DNA of 64,000 nt from Holdemanella hominis (GCF_014306155.1 NZ_JACRWH010000001.1:67741-131740); one strand, 5' to 3'. Counted from the stretch's first letter, positions 32,495 through 41,928 are shown. The notes: generated by a model from the sequence alone, not told the origin. Numbers and translations are program-made.

Positions 32495-33532
32495 ATGCAA
32501 CCATTTGATAAAGAATATGTCTGTGACATCGCCAAACAAATTTTGAATATTGATTCACCAACAGGCTACACAAAAAGAGCCATCGATTTCATGGACGAAG
32601 AAGCTAAAAAATTAGGCTACACAACAGGTCGTAACCAAAAAGGAAATTTATTGATCTATGTAGACGGAAAAGATTCTGAACACACATTAGGATTGAGTGC
32701 TCACCTAGATACATTAGGACTTATGGTTCGTTCCATCAAAGACAATGGAAAACTTGCCATTACTAAAGTCGGAGGCCCATGCTTACCAACATTAGACGGA
32801 GAATATTGTAAGATCTATACTCGTGATGGAAAGGTATATACAGGAACAATTCTTTCTTGTTCACCAAGCGTACACGTATATCCAGATGCTTCAACATTAG
32901 AAAGAAAAGAAGATACAATGGAAGTTCGTATCGACGAAGTTGTACACTCAAAAGCAGATGTTGAAAAATTAGGTATCTGCAACGGAGACTTTATTTGTAT
33001 TGACACAAAAACACAAATCACAGAAAGTGGATTCATTAAATCTAGATTCTTAGACGATAAGATTTCAGCTACAGCTTTAATGGGCGTACTAAAATACTTA
33101 AAAGACAACAACGTCACACCTCAAAGAGACTTAGTCATTATGTTCAGTACATATGAAGAAGTTGGTCATGGAGCAAGTTGTCTTCCAGAAGAAGTCGAAG
33201 AATTATTAGCCGTAGATATGGGATGCATCGGTACAGATCTTGCTTGTACGGAACAAGACGTTTCAATCTGTGCAAAAGATTCAAGCGGACCATACGACTA
33301 CGAAATGATTACTCGTCTAGTTGAACTATCAAAAGAAAACAAGCTTAATTATGCCGTTGATATCTACCCACAATATGGTTCAGATGTCAGTGCCGCATTA
33401 CGCGGTGGTAACGACATCAAAGGAGCCTTGATTGGCCCTGGTGTTCATGCTAGCCACGGAATGGAAAGAACACACTATGATGGTGTAGAAAACACAATGA
33501 AGCTTGTCGTTAGCTATATCACAAAATATTAA
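32495..33532 (+). CDS. M42 family metallopeptidase
   Basis: 345 residues of the M42 glutamyl aminopeptidase/cellulase-like group (two-metal aminopeptidases). Ligands are visible in order: His in LSAHLDTLG, bridging Asp in RFLDDKIS, catalytic Glu and metal Glu in TYEEVGHG, Asp in AVDMG, and a final His in GVHASHGMERTH. GGAGGAG precedes the ATG. A second M42 gene lies at 59328. Probable role: cytoplasmic trimming of peptides from uptake or turnover. Confidence 0.88.
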   Translation: MQPFDKEYVCDIAKQILNIDSPTGYTKRAIDFMDEEAKKLGYTTGRNQKGNLLIYVDGKDSEHTLGLSAHLDTLGLMVRSIKDNGKLAITKVGGPCLPTLDGEYCKIYTRDGKVYTGTILSCSPSVHVYPDASTLERKEDTMEVRIDEVVHSKADVEKLGICNGDFICIDTKTQITESGFIKSRFLDDKISATALMGVLKYLKDNNVTPQRDLVIMFSTYEEVGHGASCLPEEVEELLAVDMGCIGTDLACTEQDVSICAKDSSGPYDYEMITRLVELSKENKLNYAVDIYPQYGSDVSAALRGGNDIKGALIGPGVHASHGMERTHYDGVENTMKLVVSYITKY

Positions 33533-34394
33533 AATCCTTTAAAGCAGCTACAATACCCTGTTCTACATTGGACTTGGTCACATGAGCTGCTTTTTCTTTT
33601 ACATAATCCATAGCCTGGCCCATCGCAAAACTATGAGTTACAACACCAAACATACTCACATCATTTTCACCATCACCAAATGTGAAGACTTTATCCTTAT
33701 CCCAACCAAACATATCCATCATGCGAACTAAAGTAGCTCCCTTACTATATCCCTTAGGCAAAATCTCTAATTCTCTAGGACAAGTACGGAACACTTCATA
33801 TTGATCTTTAAATTCATTTTTAATATCCAAAGCCAACTGTGTAGTTACCTCTTCATCCTCAATTGTCTGAATCTTATTTACAGGATATTGAATTTCACTA
33901 AGATCCTTAATATACGTAATCTTAGGATATCCATCACGCATATCTGCAAGCCAAGACCAAGGACCACCCGTCCAAGGAAAATCCTCTGGATATTCTTTTG
34001 AATTTCTTAATATTTTTTTCTTTTCCATTATATGATCTGGAATATAATCAAATAATCCATCATTAAATACAGCCATTGTCTCACAATTTTTATGCATCAA
34101 ATACGCAAAAACAGGTTCAACATCTTCCTTATACATCTGTTTTAAAACATGACGCTCATCCTTTTGAACATCATAATATGCAATACCGTCTACCTCTAAC
34201 AAATAGCCACCATATACATCCATCTCTAATTCTTTAGCATATGAAAGTAATCTTGTATAACTTCTACCACTCGCAAGCACAAGCTTTGTTCCCTGCTTTT
34301 GACAAGCAATCAATGCTGCCTTCGTTTCCGGTAAAATTTTATTATTTGGATCCAATAAGGTACCATCCATATCCATTACAATCGCGTCTAACAT
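33519..34394 (-). CDS. Cof-type HAD-IIB family hydrolase
   Basis: 291 residues. HAD motif I AIVMDMDGTLLDPNN (nucleophile Asp), motif II VLASGRSYTRL, Lys in PKGYSKGATL, and motif IV TFGDGENDVSM with the C2B cap between. Typical sugar-phosphate or nucleotide phosphatase of unknown substrate. The start was placed at the ATG after GGAGGG, five codons into the longer frame. Its last 14 bases overlap those of the convergent M42 gene. Confidence 0.9.
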   Translation of the reverse strand: MLDAIVMDMDGTLLDPNNKILPETKAALIACQKQGTKLVLASGRSYTRLLSYAKELEMDVYGGYLLEVDGIAYYDVQKDERHVLKQMYKEDVEPVFAYLMHKNCETMAVFNDGLFDYIPDHIMEKKKILRNSKEYPEDFPWTGGPWSWLADMRDGYPKITYIKDLSEIQYPVNKIQTIEDEEVTTQLALDIKNEFKDQYEVFRTCPRELEILPKGYSKGATLVRMMDMFGWDKDKVFTFGDGENDVSMFGVVTHSFAMGQAMDYVKEKAAHVTKSNVEQGIVAALKDFNIL

Positions 34395-34445
34395 AGTACA
34401 TCCCTCCATTTAAAAAATAATATATCATAATTTTATAAAAAGTAC

Positions 34446-34474
34446 TTGCATAACACAACATCTTTTGGTATTAT
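34446..34474 (+). promoter_or_regulatory. Promoter of first tRNA-Asn gene
   Basis: TTGCAT, 17 bases, TATTAT, with TGG before the -10. Confidence 0.8.
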
Positions 34475-34501
34475 ATACAGGCAGTCAAGTGAAAAGCAAA
34501 T

Positions 34502-34577
34502 GCCTGAATAGCTCAGTCGGTAGAGCATCCGGCTGTTAACCGGCAGGTCACAAGTTCGAGTCTTGTTTCAGGCGCCA
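34502..34577 (+). tRNA. tRNA-Asn (GTT), copy 1
   Basis: Full cloverleaf: acceptor GCCTGAA/TTCAGGC, D-arm AGCTCAGTCGGTAGAGC, anticodon loop CTGTTAA with GTT at the centre of stem CCGG/CCGG, T-arm GTTCGAGTC, encoded CCA. Identical to copy 2. Confidence 0.97.
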
Positions 34578-34586
34578 CTTGATTAT

Positions 34587-34610
34587 AAAACCAGCTTAGC
34601 TGGTTTTTTT
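34587..34610 (+). terminator. Terminator of first tRNA-Asn gene
   Basis: AAAACCAGC-TTA-GCTGGTTTTTTT. Confidence 0.9.
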
Positions 34611-34651
34611 ATTTCTGAATTGAAATTTGTCTAAAAAATCAAAAAAAGTGC

Positions 34652-34680
34652 TTGCATAACTCTAATTCTTTTGGTATTAT
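34652..34680 (+). promoter_or_regulatory. Promoter of second tRNA-Asn gene
   Basis: TTGCAT, 17 bases, TATTAT, like the first copy. Confidence 0.8.
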
Positions 34681-34707
34681 ATTTAGGCAGTCAAGTGAAA
34701 AACAAAT

Positions 34708-34783
34708 GCCTGAATAGCTCAGTCGGTAGAGCATCCGGCTGTTAACCGGCAGGTCACAAGTTCGAGTCTTGTTTCAGGCGCCA
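34708..34783 (+). tRNA. tRNA-Asn (GTT), copy 2
   Basis: Same 76 bases as copy 1. The whole unit (promoter, leader CAGTCAAGTGAAA, tRNA, terminator) is repeated at a 206-base offset. Confidence 0.97.
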
Positions 34784-34792
34784 CTTGATTAT

Positions 34793-34817
34793 AAAACCAG
34801 CTTAGCTGGTTTTTTTT
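34793..34817 (+). terminator. Terminator of second tRNA-Asn gene
   Basis: AAAACCAGC-TTA-GCTGGTTTTTTTT, as in the first copy. Confidence 0.9.
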
Positions 34818-34839
34818 ATTATATATGTAAGGAGAAACT

Positions 34840-35202
34840 ATGACAGAATCCGAATGGTTTGAACAACTTTTTAATCGCTTATTCCACTCCAAATTTAGAA
34901 GCAGCTTTCATCTGAAACAAAAAGATAAGGAGTATATACAAGCCAAAGGAATAGACACCATCGAAAAACATGCCATAGATTTTGTCGAAAAAAGATTAGC
35001 TCCAGCCTATATCCCCAACGATGGGAAACAAACACCTTTCAAAGGACACCCTGTATTCATTGCTCAACATGCTACTGGCTGTTGTTGCAGACAATGTTTA
35101 TATAAATGGCATAAGATCAAACCCAATCAGCCACTAGGCCCCAAACAAAAAGCATATATTGTTAAAGTATTAATGACATGGATTCATAAAGAAGTCGATT
35201 AA
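34840..35202 (+). CDS. DUF4186 domain protein
   Basis: 120 residues. The pattern FRSSFHLKQKDKEYI, HAIDFVEKRLAPA, KQTPFKGHPVFIAQHATGCC and CRQCLYKWHKI matches DUF4186, a small widespread family with conserved His/Cys suggesting a metal site (HATGCCCRQCL). AAGGAG precedes the ATG. The function is unknown to me. It starts 23 bases after the second tRNA terminator and has its own terminator. Confidence 0.85.
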   Translation: MTESEWFEQLFNRLFHSKFRSSFHLKQKDKEYIQAKGIDTIEKHAIDFVEKRLAPAYIPNDGKQTPFKGHPVFIAQHATGCCCRQCLYKWHKIKPNQPLGPKQKAYIVKVLMTWIHKEVD

Positions 35203-35218
35203 TTTGACTTCTTTTTTT
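35188..35218 (+). terminator. Terminator of the DUF4186 gene
   Basis: AAAGAAGTC and GACTTCTTT flank a 9-base loop containing the stop codon; seven T follow. Confidence 0.85.
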
Positions 35219-35304
35219 AGTTGACTATACTATTCATGGAATTAAATATCGAATATATATTTATACTATGCGTATTATATATAAATGATATAGGAGATGA
35301 TCTT

Positions 35305-36615
35305 ATGAACAACCATATGGAAATTCCGTGGCACGAATATACGAACAAAGATTCAAAAGTTAAGATTGAAAATGCAAGTCTTACAGAAAAATCCTCCATT
35401 ATAGGAAGAATTGGATTGATGCTTTTAGCCTGTGGTACAGGTGCCTGGCGAGTAAGAAGTTCAATGAACACCATTGCTAGTGAATTAAATATTACATGTA
35501 TTGCCGACATTGGACTTACAAATATTTCCTACACATGCATTGATGGAATTGAGTCTCACGCACAATCCTTGTCTTTGCATAATACAAGTGTTAACACATC
35601 TAAACTTGCTCGTATGGAAGACTTTGTCTATCACTTTAAAGATGAATGTAAAACATGCACATGCAATGAAATTCACAATCAATTAGACCAAATCGAAAGC
35701 ATTCACTCTAGTTACTCCCCCATTATTCTAGGATTAGCTGCAGCCCTTGCCTGTAGCTGTTTTACCTTTCTACTTGGTGGAGGCCCCATTGAAATGCTTT
35801 GTGCCTTTGTGGGGGCAGGACTTGGCAATGCACTTCGAATGAAACTCATCAAACATAATTACACCCTATTTTTAAATGTCGCTGCCAGTGTTTCTTTGGC
35901 CTGTCTTGTATATGCCTTATTATTTAATTTTTTAGAAACCTATTTTGGCATATCCACACAACACGAAGCTGGATACATCTGCTCTATGCTTTTCATTATT
36001 CCAGGCTTTCCCTTCATCACAAGCGGTATTGACTTAGCTAAATTAGATTTACGATCCGGTCTAGAAAGACTAGCCTATGCCATTATTATTATTTTAGCTG
36101 CCACACTTACTGCATGGATCTGTGCTTTAGTCTTACATCTTCAACCCGTTGATTTTGTAAAATTACACATTCCAACATCAACTAAGTTACTTTTAAGACT
36201 ATTAACCAGTTTTGGAGGTGTCTTTGGATTCTCCATTATGTTTAATAGTTCAAAAAAAATAGCCGCCAGTGCCGGATGCATTGGAGCCATCGCAAACACA
36301 TTACGACTAACACTTGTCGATTTATCTTTACCTGCTGCAGCCGCAGCCTTTATTGGCGCATTAGCAGCCGGACTACTTGCCTCCATGATCAAAGGAAATA
36401 CAGGATATCCTAGAATTGCGATAACCGTACCATCCATTGTGATTATGGTCCCAGGCCTATATATGTATCGAGCTATCTATAATCTCGAACTCACATCCAC
36501 CATGTATATTGGAGCTAACTGGCTCATTCAATCTTTATTGATTGTTTTAGCTCTTCCAATGGGACTTATATTTGCCCGTATCTTAACCGATCCCTCATTT
36601 CGATATTGTACATAA
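35305..36615 (+). CDS. ThrE-family threonine/serine exporter (fused two-domain form)
   Basis: 436 residues. The N-terminal domain (ThrE/DUF1212: LMLLACGTGAWRVRSSMNTI, then a cytoplasmic part, then FLLGGGPIEMLCAF) is fused to the shorter C-terminal ThrE_2/DUF3815 domain (FGGVFGFSIMFNSSKK onward). About ten membrane segments. Many gut Firmicutes carry these domains as two proteins; here they are one, as in Corynebacterium ThrE. AGGAG lies before the chosen ATG; the TTG-started longer frame lacks support. The substrate (Thr, Ser or a short acid) is inferred only. Confidence 0.82.
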   Translation: MNNHMEIPWHEYTNKDSKVKIENASLTEKSSIIGRIGLMLLACGTGAWRVRSSMNTIASELNITCIADIGLTNISYTCIDGIESHAQSLSLHNTSVNTSKLARMEDFVYHFKDECKTCTCNEIHNQLDQIESIHSSYSPIILGLAAALACSCFTFLLGGGPIEMLCAFVGAGLGNALRMKLIKHNYTLFLNVAASVSLACLVYALLFNFLETYFGISTQHEAGYICSMLFIIPGFPFITSGIDLAKLDLRSGLERLAYAIIIILAATLTAWICALVLHLQPVDFVKLHIPTSTKLLLRLLTSFGGVFGFSIMFNSSKKIAASAGCIGAIANTLRLTLVDLSLPAAAAAFIGALAAGLLASMIKGNTGYPRIAITVPSIVIMVPGLYMYRAIYNLELTSTMYIGANWLIQSLLIVLALPMGLIFARILTDPSFRYCT

Positions 36616-36646
36616 AAACGCTGAACTTAATCGTTCAGCATTTTTT
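36616..36646. terminator. Bidirectional terminator between thrE-like gene and 36627 gene
   Basis: GCTGAAC-TTAATC-GTTCAGC with T-run on the plus strand and GTTTTTATG on the minus strand; it includes the stop codon region of the minus-strand gene. Confidence 0.85.
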
Positions 36647-37376
36647 GTATACATTCATATAAAATACTATTTGAAACTTCAATATTCTTTTCTAAATTAT
36701 GTTCGAAATGTGTAAATGGCAAGAATACACCAACACAATACTTTCCTTTAAAATCACCACAATAGAAGAATGCATTATACAACAAATCTTCAAGCTTCAT
36801 CATAGAATCCCATAAGCCAGAATAAATTTGTGCATCACTTAACTTTTCATGAAGCTCTTCAGGCATTTCTTGGACAACCAAGATACCTAAATGCGATTCA
36901 TTTTGAATAGTTTGAATGGACATGTCCTCTTTAAAACTATGCTGTTCTAAAAAGCCATACGCTAAGTATCGATTTTTTTCTACAAGCTTTGTAAACATAT
37001 GCCTCTTTGATTCAGAAATATGAATATCACTTTCTATAATATTTCCATCCTCATCACTTAAAAGAATCGGATTCTCTTTTCCCTTATCATTAAATCGCAA
37101 TGGAATCAAAAATGCATTTCTTAATAAATCAAACATACTGTTACCGCATACAGCCATTAAAAATGCCGACAGATCTTTATTTTTATATGCAGTAAATAGT
37201 GCATTGGTAAATACTTGTTTATCCACAAGTACCCTTTCTTCTTCTACGCTTGAATCCTCATCACAGGCAACACCTTCATAAAAGGCATCCATTAATCGTT
37301 TACAGGCTCTAGGATCCTTGACAATTTTATCAAACAAAGCCTCTGCCTTTTCTTCCCTAGGAAAAATTGTTGGCAT
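36627..37376 (-). CDS. Hypothetical soluble protein
   Basis: 249 residues from an ATG with AAGTGAG upstream; a GTG start 20 codons further up is possible. I do not recognise the family. The protein is acidic, mixed alpha/beta, without signal peptide or membrane segments. Segments such as CGNSMFDLLRNAFLIPLRFND, quoted in part, and FFYCGDFKGKYCVGVFLPF suggest a folded cytoplasmic domain. It is divergent from the LysR gene at 37560 (183 bases between), so it might be a target of that regulator. Confidence 0.6.
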   Translation of the reverse strand: MPTIFPREEKAEALFDKIVKDPRACKRLMDAFYEGVACDEDSSVEEERVLVDKQVFTNALFTAYKNKDLSAFLMAVCGNSMFDLLRNAFLIPLRFNDKGKENPILLSDEDGNIIESDIHISESKRHMFTKLVEKNRYLAYGFLEQHSFKEDMSIQTIQNESHLGILVVQEMPEELHEKLSDAQIYSGLWDSMMKLEDLLYNAFFYCGDFKGKYCVGVFLPFTHFEHNLEKNIEVSNSILYECIQKMLND

Positions 37377-37559
37377 GATTCTCACTTCTTTTCTAATCCT
37401 TTCGGCAAACAGATACAAGAGGTCTTCCTTTAACACACTTTTTGTATCTGTTTTGATGGCTTGCCTATTCAGACTAAAAATATTATACTAACTCCAAGAA
37501 AATATGTGAAATGTATATTTTAAATATATATTATACAAAAATTATATGGAGGTTATAAC

Positions 37560-38429
37560 ATGACACTAGACTATTACCGCATCTTTTACTATGTGGCTAA
37601 ATATAAAAGCTTTTCAAAAGCCGCTCAAATCCTACATAACAACCAACCCAACATCTCTAGAACCATGAACAACATAGAAAGTGAATTTGGATGTAAGCTT
37701 TTAGTACGCTCTCATTCCGGTATTACCCTAACACCCGAAGGTGAACAACTCTATGAACATGTTGCGATAGCCATTGAACAACTTTACCAAGGAGAAAGTG
37801 AAATCCTTTCAAATAAAACCTTAGAACATGGACATATATCAATTGGTGTAAGTGAAACGGCTCTAAATATCTTTTTATTGTCCAAACTTGAACAATTCCA
37901 CAAAGCCTATCCACAAGTCAAAATCAAATTATCCAACCACTCCTCTATTCAAGCTGTTGATGCCTTAGAAAAAGGTATTGTCGATATTGCGATTGTCACA
38001 AGTCCAATCAATATTAAAAAGCCATTACGTGCAACTTCACTCTATTCCTTTGAAGAAGTCTTGATTGGTGGAAAAGAATATGAAAGCTTAAACAACCAGA
38101 TTCTAGACATTCAACAAATCTCGTATTATCCATTTATCACCTTAGGCAAAAATACAAGTACATATATCTATTATTCAAACTTATTTTTAAATCACAAAAT
38201 CCCTTTTCATACCGATTTAGAAGTGGCTACTGCCGATCAAATACTTCCATTAGTCAAACACAACCTTGGCATTGGATTCTATCCTAAAGAATTAATTTCT
38301 AAGGATTCTGATATTTTTGAAATTCAAACAAATATAAAAAATCCTGAACGAGATATTCTTCTTGTCCAGGATGCAAGTCGTGCAACCAATATTGCCACAC
38401 GAAAATTTATTGATACTCTTTCTTTATAA
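37560..38429 (+). CDS. LysR-family transcriptional regulator
   Basis: 289 residues. The N-terminal winged helix (YYVAKYKSFSKAAQILHNNQ, PNISRTMNNIESEFGCKLL) is followed by a LysR substrate-binding domain (ISIGVSETALNIFLLSKLEQ). The variant recognition helix (NNQPNISRTMNNIE where QPAVSRQI is usual) is of the type seen in many clostridial LTTRs. GGAGG is 7 bases from the ATG. It is divergent from the hypothetical gene at 36627. The effector is unknown. Confidence 0.88.
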   Translation: MTLDYYRIFYYVAKYKSFSKAAQILHNNQPNISRTMNNIESEFGCKLLVRSHSGITLTPEGEQLYEHVAIAIEQLYQGESEILSNKTLEHGHISIGVSETALNIFLLSKLEQFHKAYPQVKIKLSNHSSIQAVDALEKGIVDIAIVTSPINIKKPLRATSLYSFEEVLIGGKEYESLNNQILDIQQISYYPFITLGKNTSTYIYYSNLFLNHKIPFHTDLEVATADQILPLVKHNLGIGFYPKELISKDSDIFEIQTNIKNPERDILLVQDASRATNIATRKFIDTLSL

Positions 38430-38604
38430 TTGAATCCATTGCCAGGCAAGCAAGTCCTATTCCTAACATTCCGAATTCGGAACGGATATCAATTTGATTC
38501 AGTACAGAAAGAACGGCAACTCCAATTCCCATCGCAAGTGCAACTGCCTTTAAAATAAGGTGTACCATTGCGTTCATATCCATTTTTTCTACTTCATTTT
38601 GCAT
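38407..38604 (-). CDS. Small membrane protein
   Basis: 65 residues from an ATG with AAAGGGG upstream. It has a polar start (MQNEVEKMDMNAM) and two hydrophobic stretches (LILKAVALAMGIGVAVLSVL and FGMLGIGLACLAMDSI), so it is probably a two-helix membrane protein. Not a recognised family. Its 3' end overlaps the convergent LysR gene by 23 bases. It lies downstream of the YeiH-type gene in the same direction, with 71 bases between. Confidence 0.55.
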   Translation of the reverse strand: MQNEVEKMDMNAMVHLILKAVALAMGIGVAVLSVLNQIDIRSEFGMLGIGLACLAMDSIIKKEYQ

Positions 38605-38675
38605 ATTGTCATAACCCCTTTCGCAAACGAGCCTTATTGTATCATTACATACAATTTTTCTCAAGTTATGAATTT

Positions 38676-39701
38676 TTACCAAATATGCATTATATACTGC
38701 ATGATAAGACTTACAATTGTGATACCACACCAACAGATTGCACCAACCGCAATCGGCTTACCACCCGTTTTGATCAACTGGATTACATTGCTGTTAAGTC
38801 CAATGGCCGCCATAGCCACAATGATCAAAAACTTAGATAATTCTTTAAGTGGTGCAAATACATTAGAGTCTACTCCAACATTTACACAAATCGTTGTAAA
38901 AATAGCCGCCAAAATAAAATAAAGTATAAACATTGGAAAGGCACGTTTCAAACTAAAGTTTGATGCTTGTCTTTCTTTTTTTGCACGAATAAAAGATAGT
39001 CCTAGTGTAATTGGAATAATCGCTAAAGTTCTTGTCAACTTTACAGTTACTGCCTTATTTAATGTGGCACTACCAAGATTAAACATACTATCCCAAGTCG
39101 ACGCAGCAGCTGTTACACTTGATGTATCATTAATGGCCGTTCCTGCAAAAATACCAAACGCATCGCCATGCATGGTATCAAAACCCAAAGCCTTCCCTAA
39201 GATAGGAAAGAAAATAGCTGCCAATACATTAAAAAAGAAAATAACCGCAATGGATTGGGCAATCTCATCATCATCCGCATCAATCACAGGGGCTGTTGCC
39301 GCAATGGCAGAACCACCACAAATAGATGATCCAACACCGACAAGTATTGATGTATTTGTAGGTACTTTTAAAACCTTCTTCATAATCCACGCAAGTACAA
39401 GTGAAATAGTAATCGTACAAACAATGATAGGTAAAGACTGTTTCCCTGTCTCAAAAATAACACCTAAATTCATTCCGAAACCAAGCAATACAACCGCTGT
39501 TTGTAAAATCACTTTAGAAGTCCATTTAATACCAGCTTCTGCATTTTGTTTATCACTCCAAAACATCGCAATGATCATACCTGCAAGAATTGCGATGACA
39601 GCTCCACCAATGACCGGAAACATTTTTCCGATGATCCATGATGGAATGGCAATCAAAAGACAAATCAAAATGCCTTTTCCATATTTATTTATAAAATTCA
39701 T
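38676..39701 (-). CDS. YeiH/UPF0324-type putative sulfate/anion exporter
   Basis: 341 residues with about ten membrane helices. Family motifs are the conserved VVLLGFGMNLGVI, GVGSSICGGSAIAATAPVI, IFAGTAINDTSSVTAAAS and GLNSNVIQLIKTGGKP. The YeiH family (putative sulfate exporters, PSE) is commonly encoded divergently from a LysR regulator, as here (39804). GGAGGG precedes the ATG. The transported anion is not certain. Confidence 0.9.
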   Translation of the reverse strand: MNFINKYGKGILICLLIAIPSWIIGKMFPVIGGAVIAILAGMIIAMFWSDKQNAEAGIKWTSKVILQTAVVLLGFGMNLGVIFETGKQSLPIIVCTITISLVLAWIMKKVLKVPTNTSILVGVGSSICGGSAIAATAPVIDADDDEIAQSIAVIFFFNVLAAIFFPILGKALGFDTMHGDAFGIFAGTAINDTSSVTAAASTWDSMFNLGSATLNKAVTVKLTRTLAIIPITLGLSFIRAKKERQASNFSLKRAFPMFILYFILAAIFTTICVNVGVDSNVFAPLKELSKFLIIVAMAAIGLNSNVIQLIKTGGKPIAVGAICWCGITIVSLIMQYIMHIW

Positions 39702-39803
39702 TCAATAATCCCTCCATGAAGAGAATTTTATCACTATACAACAATAAGGTAAAATTATATAATTCTATCGAATAATAATATTTTCTTATCATTAGAGGTA
39801 CAT

Positions 39804-40679
39804 ATGCTAGATTATCGAACTGAAACATTTCTTACTGTATGCAAAACATTAAATTTTACAACAGCTGCTAAACAATTAAATATCACACAGCCTGCTGTAT
39901 CGCAACATATTCATTTTTTAGAAAAACAATACAATACAATCCTATTCAATTATAAGAATAAAGAATTAAGTCTAACTCCACCTGGTCAAATACTATATAA
40001 ACATTTATTAACAATGAAGAATAATGAACAAGCTTTAATGAATGAACTCAACAATATTACATCCAACATTGAAACTCTCTCCATTGGAGTAACTATGACC
40101 ATCGGTGAATATGCGATTGTAGATAAATTGGCAAACTTTATTCAAAATCATCCAGAAATCAACATCCACCTTCACTATGGCAACACATCTAAACTGCTCG
40201 AATTACTTGACCATGGACAAATCAGTATGGCTATTGTCGAAGGAAATTATCCAAAAGAAAACTATTCTCATAAAAAGTATAGCACAGAAGACTATATTGC
40301 TGTCTGTGCTACATCCCATCAATTTAATAAAGAGCCCCATACCATTCATGATCTAATATCTGAACATCTTTTAGTGCGTGAAGAAGGTTCTGGAACAAGA
40401 AACATTCTTGAACAAAGCTTAATTGCGCATGGTTTACACATTTCAAATTTTATACATTATACGCAAGTAGAAAATATGCACACCATCATGAATCTATTGA
40501 AAAAAGATTGTGGAATCTCTTTTCTATATAAGATAGCTGTAGGAAAAGAATTAAAATCAAAAGAACTCAAAGAAATTACTTTAGATGATTTTAAGTTACA
40601 ACACGACTTTGACATCATCTGGGAAAAAGAAAGTATCTATGCTGATAAATATCTATCAATCAGTAAAGAATTTATTTAA
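39804..40679 (+). CDS. LysR-family regulator divergent from the YeiH-type gene
   Basis: 291 residues. The classic helix-turn-helix TETFLTVCKTLNFTTAAKQL, NITQPAVSQHIHFLEKQY is followed by an effector domain. The arrangement matches YeiE/CysL-type regulators paired with yeiH, so it probably controls the transporter through the 102-base divergent promoter region. GAGG lies 5 bases from the ATG. The last 24 bases overlap the decayed GNAT gene on the other strand. Confidence 0.88.
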   Translation: MLDYRTETFLTVCKTLNFTTAAKQLNITQPAVSQHIHFLEKQYNTILFNYKNKELSLTPPGQILYKHLLTMKNNEQALMNELNNITSNIETLSIGVTMTIGEYAIVDKLANFIQNHPEINIHLHYGNTSKLLELLDHGQISMAIVEGNYPKENYSHKKYSTEDYIAVCATSHQFNKEPHTIHDLISEHLLVREEGSGTRNILEQSLIAHGLHISNFIHYTQVENMHTIMNLLKKDCGISFLYKIAVGKELKSKELKEITLDDFKLQHDFDIIWEKESIYADKYLSISKEFI

Positions 40680-41142
40680 TAGTCGATTCGCAAGTACTAC
40701 ACGACCTTCTTTTATAGGACAAAAGGCATTCTTAATCCAAAAGTGTTCAGCTTGAAGATTTCCATTTATCCAACCTAAGCGAACTTCCTTATATTTAAGT
40801 GTTGTTAAATATTTAATAAGTTCATTGACTATTGCACTTACAACCCCATTCTTTTGTACACTAATATCTATCATTAAGAATCCAATGAATACAATATCCA
40901 TCAATTAAATCTAAGACTGCAATTAACTTCTCATTCTTAAAATATCCAACATAATACTTATCCTTAAAATCAACATTGTCTGGAAGAGCCATCATATCCG
41001 ATTCAATACTCTTTCTTGTCACATAAGGAGAGCAATATTGATAATATAAGTGATTTTTACTACAAAGATTATATATTTGATCAATATCATTCTTTTGTAG
41101 CTTTCTAACATAATATTTCCTAGAAAATAGTAACTCATCCAT
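40656..41142 (-). pseudogene. Frameshifted GNAT acetyltransferase gene
   Basis: The first frame gives a GNAT N-terminal part from an ATG with AAGGAAG (FSRKYYVRKLQKNDIDQIYN ... LIAVLDLIDGYC). The rest (FIGFLMIDISVQKNG ... VRLGWINGNLQAEHFWIKNA) continues in another frame from about 40900. In intact relatives these join as DLI-x-GY...IGFFM...Q-GKGIG, so there is an indel near 40880-40900. A sequencing error cannot be excluded. Confidence 0.75.
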
Positions 41143-41145
41143 AAT

Positions 41146-41460
41146 TTATTTCTTCCTTTTCGGATTTGGAAGTTCATCATACATCACTTGAAACAAACCT
41201 TCCAAAAATTTCCGGTTATCCACTTCTTCTACCAACAACATTTCTTTGGCTCCATCATATGGTAATTCATATTGAACTTTTGACATATAATGAATTGCGG
41301 ATTCTACAGGCTTAACAAGTAATCGATCATCATATATACCACCAACAATTTTCCCTCGATAATAGAGGATATATTCTTTCATCATAGCTCGATACGTAAT
41401 TTCTTCTAAATTTGATAATTGCTCCATTATAAAATCTAAATATTCTTTAGTTGATGCCAT
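41146..41460 (-). CDS. TfoX N-terminal domain protein
   Basis: 104 residues. The pattern YLDFIMEQLSNLEEITYRAM, MKEYILYYRGKIVGGIYDDR and LLVKPV matches the TfoX/Sxy N-terminal domain (a small fold found in competence regulators and in many stand-alone Firmicutes proteins of unknown role). The C-terminal end PNPKRKK is basic and typical. GAGGTG precedes the ATG. No competence genes are nearby, so a role in transformation should not be assumed. Confidence 0.82.
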   Translation of the reverse strand: MASTKEYLDFIMEQLSNLEEITYRAMMKEYILYYRGKIVGGIYDDRLLVKPVESAIHYMSKVQYELPYDGAKEMLLVEEVDNRKFLEGLFQVMYDELPNPKRKK

Positions 41461-41469
41461 TTTGTCACC

Positions 41470-41928
41470 TCATATCCCCATTACGTAAATTTGACAAGGA
41501 TTGTTTTCATCCCACAACGAATTCAGGACTTCAAATTCTTTAAACCCTAATGAAATATAAAATCTATTTGTACAATCATAATCTTCATACATTCCCATCT
41601 TCACTGTTTTTACCTGGATAAACGAATATCCACTTTCCTGTATACTTTCCTTTGCGTATTCAAATAGTGCTCTTCCAATTCCTTTACGATGATATTCTTT
41701 TAATACACCCATTACAGCTAGTTCAACTGTATCTTTACCTGTTTGTTTAAGATACAAAAATCCAACAACCTTATCCTTTTCTATGGCACAAAAGAAATCT
41801 TTTCCTACACTATCAAGAATATATTTTTCGCGTGCTTCTATAATCCCAAACCATTCAGGCAATGCTTCTAATATAGCTCTTGTGATTTTCTTTTTTTCTT
41901 CATCATCTACAACTTTAATAATCTTCAT
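41470..41928 (-). CDS. GNAT family N-acetyltransferase
   Basis: 152 residues (second of two close ATGs chosen for SD spacing after AAGGAAG). Acetyl-CoA binding motif A is clear: VMGVLKEYHRKGIGRALFEY (R/Q-x-x-G-x-G/A). KTVKMGMYEDYDCTNRFYIS and LGFKEFEV give the C-terminal part. It resembles GNAT proteins that also contain the EALPEWFG start. Substrate unknown. It lies upstream of the TfoX-like gene in the same direction, 10 bases apart. Confidence 0.85.
   Translation of the reverse strand: MKIIKVVDDEEKKKITRAILEALPEWFGIIEAREKYILDSVGKDFFCAIEKDKVVGFLYLKQTGKDTVELAVMGVLKEYHRKGIGRALFEYAKESIQESGYSFIQVKTVKMGMYEDYDCTNRFYISLGFKEFEVLNSLWDENNPCQIYVMGI

Noticed and set aside
40656..40904. The 82-residue frame as a separate small gene
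   Set aside because: It is the C-terminal half of the frameshifted GNAT gene.
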